The notes beneath the pieces were generated by a model, which was not told the DNA's origin, made no database searches, and saw nothing but the letters and a program-made list of their open reading frames with translations. From assembly GCF_037071985.1 (NCBI RefSeq), contig NZ_JAXHDF010000005.1:124001-188000 (forward strand): a stretch of 64,000 nucleotides of DNA, in the 5' to 3' direction. Position numbers and translations under genes: made by a program. The DNA is from Pseudogracilibacillus sp037071985 (GTDB taxonomy: Bacteria > Bacillota > Bacilli > Bacillales > Amphibacillaceae). Below, in pieces: positions 57,347-64,000 of this stretch (positions are counted from its first letter, which is position 1; each line of letters opens with the position of its first letter).

Positions 57347-57377
57347 AACGAGTACCTACAAAATGTAGATACTCGTT
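57347..57377. terminator. Terminator after the RocB-like gene
   Basis: AACGAGTACCTACA-aaa-TGTAGATACTCGTT with T runs on both strands; ends the leftward hydrolase gene. Confidence 0.85.
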
Positions 57378-57384
57378 TTTTTAG

Positions 57385-59013
57385 TTAAACTTCTAATTCA
57401 CTTTTCATATATAACGTTTCAATTACTTTCTTTAATACATATGGCGTATAAATAAATGCACTCTTTTTATAAAGGCGTTCCGTTAATTTATGCGCATCTT
57501 TTCCGAATGGCCCAATATTTAAAACGGGTGCCTGTAATTTTTGCATTCCTTCAAATGGAATATTATACACTTCTCCCCAAACAGGAGTATTATCAACATA
57601 AGCTTTCCAACCGCTATCGTGTTTATCATAATTCACATAACTTAAATCAGAAATTCCGTTAAAATAATGTACTTGTTTCGCTTCTACTCGAAATTCGTTT
57701 AAAAGAGTATGCTGCGTAAGTTTAATCAGTTCTTTCACTAATACATCTTCTGATGAATTAATTGCAGGATAATAAGGTGGGGCATAAAACAAAATGGTTG
57801 CTGGTGCCAACTCTTGACAATTTAGCATTAATTGATCGCTCATCTGAATCGACTTCTCCCTTTCATCGAGGGTTTCATCAGCAATTACCTTATTTTTGAT
57901 TGCTTCTATTGCTTCAGAGCCTAGTTTTTCTTCCGCGTGAGCTAGCAATTCTGTATATTCTAAAACATTTATTTTTCCAATTGGTGAAACATTCTCTCTT
58001 CTACATATTTCTTCATAATTTTCTTCGCACTCTCTCATTGCTTTTATAGCCGTATGTTTAAAAGTCCCCATAATTTCTTCTGCATTTCTATTCATGAGAA
58101 AAACATTATATAATGCAGCAGTATGATGACTCGTTTGTGTAGAATAATCTGTCTTTAGATCATTATATTTCAAACAAATAGGAAGAGGTGTTCTCTCCCC
58201 ATACACCTCTTCAACAAAGTCATTATTGAACTCCATCGCTTTGGTCAAATATGCAGCCATATAATGGCCTGTAATACCGGTGAGTGGTTCTCCTGCATGT
58301 GTTTCACGTCCATAAAACAATGCGGAAGGCATAATTTTACCAATTGTACCGGAATAAATATAATAGTTTTCGTCTAATGGTTTTTGGGAAAACGACGGTT
58401 CACTATTAAGAAACAGTTCATATTCTAAGTCATATTTTTCACTAAGACCGATGAGTCCGTCAACAGCTGCTCTCATTCCTGCAGAATTCACTTCCTCATC
58501 CGGTACGGTGAGTAACATTAAATTAATTGGCCATGCTTCCGTACTTGCTGTTTCTAATAGATGCAGATGGAGAGCAAGCCCCATTTTCATATCCATCGTT
58601 CCACGTCCAAATAAATAATCACCCGACTCTAAGTCTCTTTGAGCGTCTTCGGGTAATTCATTCTTTCGATTTTTTAATTCCTCTGTTAATGCACGTGGCT
58701 GAAAAGCTAAATCTCCGAGCGCTCCGAACTCCTCTGTATGAACAGTGTCAAAATGACTGATAAGTACTACTGTTTTATTTGTTACTCCACTATGATACAG
58801 AGCCGTTACTGCATTTCTTTCTTTCCAAGCATCGTGTAAATGAATATAGGAACGATGCTTCTTAAAATAATCTATTTCTAGTAATTTATTTTTAATTCGA
58901 TAAGCAAAGTCAATTTCTCCTTGTGTTCCAGTTCGGCTTTGCCAGCTAACTAATTCACAAATTAAATCTTCTAGTTGCTTTGGTGTGCTCCACTTTTTTA
59001 ACATATCTCTCAT
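57385..59013 (-). CDS. RocB-like M20-family metallohydrolase
   Basis: 542 residues, the size of RocB. M20 metal ligands: VLISHFDTVH (His, Asp), GRGTMDMKMG (Asp), LLTVPDEEVNSAGM (paired Glu) and a late GPFGKDAHK. The dimerisation segment has GRETHAGEPLTGITGHYMAA. RocB accompanies arginine catabolism in Bacillus with undefined activity; M20 enzymes cleave peptide or N-acyl bonds. Here it sits with a GntR regulator, an aminotransferase and a TRAP importer, so it may deacylate or hydrolyse the imported compound. Start ATG 59013 after AGGAGG. Confidence 0.85.
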   Translation of the reverse strand: MRDMLKKWSTPKQLEDLICELVSWQSRTGTQGEIDFAYRIKNKLLEIDYFKKHRSYIHLHDAWKERNAVTALYHSGVTNKTVVLISHFDTVHTEEFGALGDLAFQPRALTEELKNRKNELPEDAQRDLESGDYLFGRGTMDMKMGLALHLHLLETASTEAWPINLMLLTVPDEEVNSAGMRAAVDGLIGLSEKYDLEYELFLNSEPSFSQKPLDENYYIYSGTIGKIMPSALFYGRETHAGEPLTGITGHYMAAYLTKAMEFNNDFVEEVYGERTPLPICLKYNDLKTDYSTQTSHHTAALYNVFLMNRNAEEIMGTFKHTAIKAMRECEENYEEICRRENVSPIGKINVLEYTELLAHAEEKLGSEAIEAIKNKVIADETLDEREKSIQMSDQLMLNCQELAPATILFYAPPYYPAINSSEDVLVKELIKLTQHTLLNEFRVEAKQVHYFNGISDLSYVNYDKHDSGWKAYVDNTPVWGEVYNIPFEGMQKLQAPVLNIGPFGKDAHKLTERLYKKSAFIYTPYVLKKVIETLYMKSELEV

Positions 59014-59044
59014 TGTATTCCTCCTATCCTATTATTCTCGCTAT

Positions 59045-59713
59045 CTATTCTTTCGATTCGTTTAAATAATATCCAAGAAATCGTTTTTCTACGTTATTCA
59101 TATGAACAATCATCTTATTTCTTGCCAGTACAACATCTTGCTTCTTTAATGCTTCAATGATTTCTTGATGTTCTTCACACGCATCTTTAGCACTTGTAGG
59201 CACTGTATTTGAAAGAATTAAAAATGCTCGATTTACACCTGTATTTACTCGATGAATCATTTTTCGTAATTCACTATTTTTATTTCGAGAGGCTAATAAT
59301 AAATGAAAATCACGATCTAATTCTATAAAATCATTATAGCTATTCCTCTCAATCGTCTCTCGTTGTTTTTCTACATTATCCATTAATTGTGTAATGAAGT
59401 TTTCATCAACTGTATGCATTATCTTTTCGATATTATGTACTTCCAATAAACTTCTTAACTCCATATATTCAAGTGAATCTTCTTTGGTAAAACTGGCCAC
59501 TGTCGCTGGACGGCCTTTTTGTTGAACAACTAATCCTTCTGCCGCTAAACGGTTAAGGGCATCCCGTAACGGAGTGCGGCTGATTCCTAAATTATTAGCC
59601 AATTTTTCTTCGGGTAATGATTCTTCTTCTTTTAAAGTTCCATTTGTAATCGCTTGCTTTAAAATATTGAATGCTTGATCGGCCAATGTCTCCGTCTGCT
59701 TTATACCTTGCAT
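59045..59713 (-). CDS. GntR/FCD-type transcriptional regulator
   Basis: 222 residues from ATG 59713 (AAGGG eight bases upstream; a GTG three codons earlier is inside that site). Winged HTH: TLADQAFNILKQAITNGTLK and LANNLGISRTPLRDALNRLAAEGLV. The C-terminal FCD domain has the metal/ligand residues in FIELDRDFHLLLA and EEHQEIIEALKKQD, and M-I-V-H-M. FCD regulators sense small organic acids. Its operator is in its own promoter and in those of the neighbouring genes. Confidence 0.9.
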   Translation of the reverse strand: MQGIKQTETLADQAFNILKQAITNGTLKEEESLPEEKLANNLGISRTPLRDALNRLAAEGLVVQQKGRPATVASFTKEDSLEYMELRSLLEVHNIEKIMHTVDENFITQLMDNVEKQRETIERNSYNDFIELDRDFHLLLASRNKNSELRKMIHRVNTGVNRAFLILSNTVPTSAKDACEEHQEIIEALKKQDVVLARNKMIVHMNNVEKRFLGYYLNESKE

Positions 59714-59736
59714 ATGGCTCACCCTTTTCTATTTCA

Positions 59737-59782
59737 GTATACTGTATACAAATAGTATAAAATATGTCGGACTATTTGTAAA
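59737..59782 (-). promoter_or_regulatory. gntR promoter with operator 1
   Basis: Minus strand TTTACA (59777-59782), 17 bp, TATACT (59754-59759), then the operator GTATACAGTATAC (59737-59749) over the transcription start. Autoregulation expected. Confidence 0.75.
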
Positions 59783-59801
59783 CATTTCCTTTTTTGAAAA
59801 A

Positions 59802-59833
59802 TACCCCCTCTAGTTCTAACACTAAAGGAGGTA
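59802..59833 (-). terminator. Terminator after the aminotransferase gene
   Basis: TACCTCCTTTAGT and ACTAGAGGGGGTA with a 6-nt loop, followed by TTTTTC on the minus strand. Confidence 0.8.
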
Positions 59834-59837
59834 AAAT

Positions 59838-60989
59838 TTATTTAGTAATGAATCTTTCTATTCGATTCATACCTTCGACAATATTTTCCATTGAATTTGC
59901 ATACGATATCCGAACATAACCTTCCCCATGCGTTGTAAAGGCACTTCCGGGAACTACTGCTACATGTTCTTGTTCTAATAATTGAGTCGCAAAATCAAAA
60001 GACGTCAATCCCAAAAAGTGTATTGATGGAAACATATAAAAAGCTCCACTTGGTTTACTCATCGTAAAACCCATTCCAACTAATCGATCATACACATAAT
60101 CTCTGCGCTCCATATATGCTTCATTCATTATTTCAGGAGTAACGCGAGAATTAGTTAATGCTTCCATTGCAGCAAATTGGCTAGGAAGGGAGGCGCAAAT
60201 TGAATTATTCAAATGAACTTTTAATACTTGTTTCATCAGCTCATCTTGACCTAATACAAACCCGATTCTCCATCCTGTCATTGCATGTGATTTTGAGACT
60301 CCGTGGACTAAAAACAGTTTATTACGGAGTTCTGGATAGGATGCAAAAGAAATATGTTCTGATTCGAATGTGTTCTCACTGTATATTTCATCTGATATGA
60401 CAAAAATATCATGTTTGGATAGAACAGCAACAATACTATCCATCTGTTCTTTCGACAACGTCATCCCAGTCGGATTTGATGGGTAATTAAAAATAACAGC
60501 TTTTGTCTTTTCATTAATTAATCGTTCTAATTGTTCAGGGTCAGGTATAAAATTTGTTTCCGTAGTATCAAGATATACTACTTTTGCTCCACTCAACTCA
60601 ATACTTGGTTCATATCCGGAATAAATAGGGGCAGGTAAGATTACCTCATCACCAACCGAAAGAATGGTTCTCAAAAGTGAATCAATGCCTTCGCTTGCAC
60701 CATTTGTTATTACAACTTCATCTTCAGGATGATAATAAAAATTGTACTTATCCCGAAAGAAATCAGATACACTTTTTCTTAACTCCACTAATCCAGCATT
60801 ATGGGAATATCCCGTTAGATTACTTTTAATTGCCTCAATCCCAGCTCGCTTAACAGATTCTGGTGTAGAAAAATCTGGCTCCCCAATTGTAAAATTAATT
60901 CCATCTTTATACTGAACGACCTGGTTAGCAAATACACGGATACCAGGAACTTGAATTTTTTTTACTGTATTGTTTATTTTATTGAGCAT
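59838..60989 (-). CDS. Pyridoxal-phosphate aminotransferase (class I, PatA-like)
   Basis: 383 residues from ATG 60989 (GAAGGG nine bases upstream; a start three codons earlier abuts it). Fold-type I: FTIGEPDFSTPESVK, YSHNAGLVELRKSV, YPSNPTGMTLS, VISDEIYSENTF and the PLP lysine in VHGVSKSHAMTGWRIGF. Closest to B. subtilis PatA by pattern. Transfers an amino group from an amino acid, probably the compound brought in by the TRAP system or released by the RocB-like enzyme. Confidence 0.9.
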   Translation of the reverse strand: MLNKINNTVKKIQVPGIRVFANQVVQYKDGINFTIGEPDFSTPESVKRAGIEAIKSNLTGYSHNAGLVELRKSVSDFFRDKYNFYYHPEDEVVITNGASEGIDSLLRTILSVGDEVILPAPIYSGYEPSIELSGAKVVYLDTTETNFIPDPEQLERLINEKTKAVIFNYPSNPTGMTLSKEQMDSIVAVLSKHDIFVISDEIYSENTFESEHISFASYPELRNKLFLVHGVSKSHAMTGWRIGFVLGQDELMKQVLKVHLNNSICASLPSQFAAMEALTNSRVTPEIMNEAYMERRDYVYDRLVGMGFTMSKPSGAFYMFPSIHFLGLTSFDFATQLLEQEHVAVVPGSAFTTHGEGYVRISYANSMENIVEGMNRIERFITK

Positions 60990-61025
60990 ACGTGACATCC
61001 CTTCTCAGTTAACCGTACTTAATAT

Positions 61026-61038
61026 GTTTACTGTATAC
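61026..61038. promoter_or_regulatory. Operator 2 upstream of the aminotransferase gene
   Basis: GTTTACTGTATAC, one mismatch from the GTATACTGTATAC operator. On the minus strand it lies just after TTTACA-17-TACGAT, the same layout as at gntR. Confidence 0.65.
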
Positions 61039-61183
61039 AACTATTTGATATCGTATGGCATATCTAATTTTTTGTAAAATAATTTGAATATTTTTAGATT
61101 GATAGAATGTTTTTGCCGCCAAATCTGTATTAATTATACGATTAATTGTATATTGTTTCATTTTTTTACTAATCAAAATTTAA

Positions 61184-61231
61184 TTGACAATTATTTTACG
61201 GTCTTGTATTCTATTAAAGTATACAGTATAC
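61184..61231 (+). promoter_or_regulatory. dctP promoter with operator 3
   Basis: TTGACA (61184-61189), 17 bp, TATTCT (61207-61212), then GTATACAGTATAC (61219-61231). A second possible -10, TATAAT, is at 61238-61243. The remaining leader up to 61377 is AT-rich and otherwise empty. Confidence 0.75.
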
Positions 61232-61377
61232 GAGTTGTATAATGATTGTAAAATTGAGAGGATAAATAGATTTTAAATTGGTAGTGTTTGAGTGAATAAT
61301 ATACAATTTTTATCCAGTTATTGTAAGCGATAACTTCTTTTACTATATAAAAAATTGAACAATAAGGAGAGGAAAAA

Positions 61378-62409
61378 ATGATTAAAAGAATTACATACCC
61401 TATATTAACAGCTTTATTAGTACTTGGCATTTTTACTGGATGTTCTAGTAATGAAGCGTCGAAAACAGAAGGAGATAATAAAGAAAGTGCCGATTCTATT
61501 ACTTTACAATTAGGGCACGCGTTATCTGAAGGAACACCTGCAGCTGATTTAATTGATGAAATGGCTGATAATGTAGCAGAACAAACTGATGGCCGAGTGA
61601 CAATTGATGTGTTTCCAAACAGTCAACTAGGTTCGGAGACAGAAATGCTGGAACAGGTACAATTAGGCACAATGGAATCAGCAGCCATTATGGTTGGTAC
61701 AATGCAAGCACTTGATATGCGAATGGCAATTGAAGATCTACCTTATATGTGGAAAGATATTGACCATGCTCGTGAAGCTTATAAGGGAGAGTTTGGTGAT
61801 TACTTAGCTGATGTAATGGCTGAACAAGGAATGACAAAGATTGGGTATCTCGAATGGGGTTTTAGACATGTTACAAATAATTCACGCCCAATTGTAGAAC
61901 CTGAAGATATAAAAGGTTTAAGTATCCGAGTTGCCGAGACTAGTCTTCGTGTAGATGCCTTTGAACAGCTTGGAGCACTTCCGACAGTTATGGCTTTTAG
62001 TGAAGTTTATGGTGCTTTACAACAAGGTGCTTTAGATGCCCAAGAAAACCCATTAGCTAATATTGTCGCACCAAAATTTGATGAAGTCCAAAAATACTTA
62101 TCTTTAACTGGCCATTTCTATAACACTATTATGATGGTTGTAGCAACAGATGTATGGGATCAAATCTCAGAAGTAGATCAACAAATTATTTTAGACGAAG
62201 CAAATCGCATTTCTGAAGAAGTTACAGTTATTAACGATGAAAAAGAAGATGATTATGTACAGGAATTAAAAGATCGAGGAATGGAAGTTAACGACAACGT
62301 TAATAAAGAAGCATTCCGTGAAGCAATGCTCCCTGTATATGATAAGTGGGAAGAAGAAGTTTTTGGAGAAGAATTAATGAATATTTATAGAGAGGCTTCC
62401 GGATGGTAA
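61378..62409 (+). CDS. TRAP transporter substrate-binding lipoprotein (DctP family)
   Basis: 343 residues. Lipoprotein signal with lipobox ...FTGC (Cys 22). DctP core: LQLGHALSEGTPAADLIDEM, VFPNSQLGSETEMLEQVQLGTM, the substrate-binding arginine region KGLSIRVAETSLRVDAFEQLGALPT and VYGALQQGALDAQENPLANI. Binds an organic acid (carboxylate bound by Arg) outside the membrane. AGGAGAGG before ATG 61378. First of dctP-dctQ-dctM. Confidence 0.94.
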   Translation: MIKRITYPILTALLVLGIFTGCSSNEASKTEGDNKESADSITLQLGHALSEGTPAADLIDEMADNVAEQTDGRVTIDVFPNSQLGSETEMLEQVQLGTMESAAIMVGTMQALDMRMAIEDLPYMWKDIDHAREAYKGEFGDYLADVMAEQGMTKIGYLEWGFRHVTNNSRPIVEPEDIKGLSIRVAETSLRVDAFEQLGALPTVMAFSEVYGALQQGALDAQENPLANIVAPKFDEVQKYLSLTGHFYNTIMMVVATDVWDQISEVDQQIILDEANRISEEVTVINDEKEDDYVQELKDRGMEVNDNVNKEAFREAMLPVYDKWEEEVFGEELMNIYREASGW

Positions 62410-62420
62410 TTACCATCCGG
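62399..62420 (+). terminator. Palindrome after dctP (attenuator)
   Basis: A 22-bp perfect palindrome (CCGGATGGTAA plus complement) spanning the dctP stop and followed by TTTATAT. Likely a partial terminator or stability stem that makes more binding protein than membrane subunits. Confidence 0.65.
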
Positions 62421-62483
62421 TTTATATCATTCTAAGATAGTAAGGGAAATACCTAACCTTTTTTAGGTAAAGGGGAGATCTTT

Positions 62484-62957
62484 ATGAAGATAACCGATTA
62501 TATTGTTAAATTTTTATACATCCTATGTATTGCTGCCATTACAGGATTAACGCTTATCGTTTTTATTCAAGTATTTTCACGATTTATTAAGTTTTCATTA
62601 CCAGGGACAGAAGAGTTAGCAAGGCTTCTCGTTGTTTGGTTGACGTTCTTAGGCTCAAGTTTAGCAATTTACGAAAAAATGCATTTAGCTGTCAATTTTT
62701 TTGTCGGACTAACGAGTGAAAAAAATCAAAAAAGAATCCATGTTTTTGTACACTTTCTTATGATGGTATTTTTCGGAGTCCTGGCGTTTTATGGATTTAA
62801 ATTGACTTTTTCAGCGATGACGACGACTTCGTCTACCCTACAGTTGCCAATGGGGATTTTCTATGTAGCGATTCCGCTTAGCGCTTTATTCTCACTTTAC
62901 TTTCTCTTTATTAATATGTTAAACCCTTCTATAAAAGGAGGGGAACCTGAGCTATGA
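62484..62957 (+). CDS. TRAP transporter small permease (DctQ family)
   Basis: 157 residues, four membrane segments; FSRFIKFSLPGTEELARLLVVWLTFLGSS is the DctQ signature. Overlaps dctM by 4 bases (ATGA), so they are coupled. Confidence 0.92.
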   Translation: MKITDYIVKFLYILCIAAITGLTLIVFIQVFSRFIKFSLPGTEELARLLVVWLTFLGSSLAIYEKMHLAVNFFVGLTSEKNQKRIHVFVHFLMMVFFGVLAFYGFKLTFSAMTTTSSTLQLPMGIFYVAIPLSALFSLYFLFINMLNPSIKGGEPEL

Positions 62958-64000
62958 TCATTGCAATATTAGTCATCTTTTTCGCTTTATTATTTCTAGG
63001 TATGCCTATTGCTTTTATTCTCGGACTCGTTTCCGTTGCGATGCTCTTCATGGGGAACGTTTCATTAGAAATTTTAGTACAACGAATGTTTGCTGGTGTA
63101 AATAACTTCTCTTATTTGGCTCTCCCACTCTTTATTTTAGCTGGTAATATTATGGGTAAGGGTGGCCTAACAAGAAGATTAATGGCTTTTGCTAACGCTT
63201 TGGTCGGAAGGCTTTCTGGAGGATTAGGAATGACAGCAGTCGTTACAAGTGCCCTTTTTGGTGCCGTGTCAGGTTCTACTGTTGCAACAACGTATGCAGT
63301 TGGTTCTGTCCTCGTGCCTAGGTTGAAAGAAGAAAAATACAGTAATTCGTTTATCGCAAGTATCATCGGACCATCTGGAGTGTTGGGCTTAATAATTCCA
63401 CCAAGTATTACAATGGTTATTCTTGGAATTACAGCTAATATCTCCATAGGAAAATTATTTATTGCTGGAGTTTTACCGGGAATTTTACTTACTTTTTTTA
63501 TTTGTATTTATGTTGCTTTTATGGCAAAAAGGAAAGGATATGGAGTTGTTGAAACAGAAAGAATAAGTGCGAAAGAGTTTTTCCGAGTTAGTCGCGAAGC
63601 TTTTTTTCCGTTATTAACGCCTGTATTCATTTTAGGTGGAATATTTAGTGGGTTGGTTACAGCAACCGAAGCAGCTGTTATTGCTGTTGTATATGGTTTT
63701 ATTTTATCGATGTTTTATAGAGAATTAACGTTTAATAAATTTAAAGAAATCATGGTGTCTTCAGCTGTTACTTCTGCAACCATCTTAATTATTATTTCGG
63801 TTGCGAATGCTTTCACCTATGTCTTAACTGCAAATAAAGTTCCGGCAATGATTTCTGAGTTCTTTTTACAATTTGCAAGTACACCTATTCAATTTTTGCT
63901 CGTTGTATCTTTAATTTTATTGATTTTAGGTACATTAACAGAGGTTACATCCTTAATAATCTTACTTAGTCCTATTTTCATGCCAATTGCTCTTCAATAT
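62954..64000 (+). CDS. TRAP transporter large permease (DctM family), partial at window edge
   Basis: About 349 codons seen, the 3' end lies beyond the window (family length about 425). Repeated membrane segments; GMPIAFILGL near the start, FGAVSGSTVATTYAVGS, GPSGVLGLIIPPSITMVILG and GLVTATEAAVIAVVYGF are DctM hallmarks. Sodium-coupled uptake of the DctP ligand. Confidence 0.94.
   Translation, partial: MIIAILVIFFALLFLGMPIAFILGLVSVAMLFMGNVSLEILVQRMFAGVNNFSYLALPLFILAGNIMGKGGLTRRLMAFANALVGRLSGGLGMTAVVTSALFGAVSGSTVATTYAVGSVLVPRLKEEKYSNSFIASIIGPSGVLGLIIPPSITMVILGITANISIGKLFIAGVLPGILLTFFICIYVAFMAKRKGYGVVETERISAKEFFRVSREAFFPLLTPVFILGGIFSGLVTATEAAVIAVVYGFILSMFYRELTFNKFKEIMVSSAVTSATILIIISVANAFTYVLTANKVPAMISEFFLQFASTPIQFLLVVSLILLILGTLTEVTSLIILLSPIFMPIALQY

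Overview
The window is an AT-rich Bacillaceae chromosome segment, probably of the Oceanobacillus/Virgibacillus/Gracilibacillus kind. The host gene order (rnhC, zapA, cvpA, polX, mutS2, lcfA, fadR, enoyl-CoA hydratase, etfB, etfA, trxA, uvrC, yslB) is the conserved Bacillus order. It is interrupted by a complete temperate siphophage of about 37.9 kb that sits inside polX.

Layout. 1-1.85 kb: a 1.7-kb island bounded by a 55-bp direct repeat; it carries a broken YolD-like gene, a P-loop kinase and a cytidine-deaminase-like enzyme. 1.9-13.46 kb: yslB, uvrC, trxA, the fatty-acid beta-oxidation cluster with its FadR operator, a 28-residue membrane peptide, mutS2 and the 3' half of polX (PHP domain). 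13.44-51.33 kb: prophage. 51.29-54.35 kb: 5' part of polX (polymerase domain), cvpA, zapA, rnhC. 54.5-57 kb: DedA protein and a Pit phosphate transporter with its DUF47 partner behind a Pho-box array. 57.4-64 kb: a RocB-like hydrolase, a GntR/FCD regulator, an aminotransferase and a TRAP transporter that share one palindromic operator and are probably one catabolic regulon.

Prophage. Repressor and integrase read rightward at the right end; nearly everything else reads leftward from a divergent operator region with three related sites. The early region has many tiny genes, an HUH-type Rep protein, RecU, PcfK/PcfJ-like proteins, a DUF3102 protein, a degenerate N6-methylase, a MazG-like protein and an ArpU/sigma-like late regulator. 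A candidate late promoter leads into an acidic lipoprotein, HNH nuclease, terminase, portal, ClpP-like protease, HK97 capsid, connectors, major tail protein, a -1 frameshifted tail chaperone pair, tape measure and Dit. The lysis end has a holin, an XhlA-like protein and an amidase.

Main discovery: between Dit and the tail endopeptidase/fibre gene lies a diversity-generating retroelement. It has a reverse transcriptase with YVDD and an IGxxxSQ motif, a 100-nt template repeat, and a matching variable repeat at the 3' end of a C-type-lectin-like tail protein gene. TR and VR differ at six positions, all adenines in TR on the coding strand, all in AAY codons. Second: insertion into polX severs the polymerase from its PHP nuclease domain, and clean excision would restore it. 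Third: the HUH rep gene has an inverted repeat and a probable small antisense RNA in its leader.
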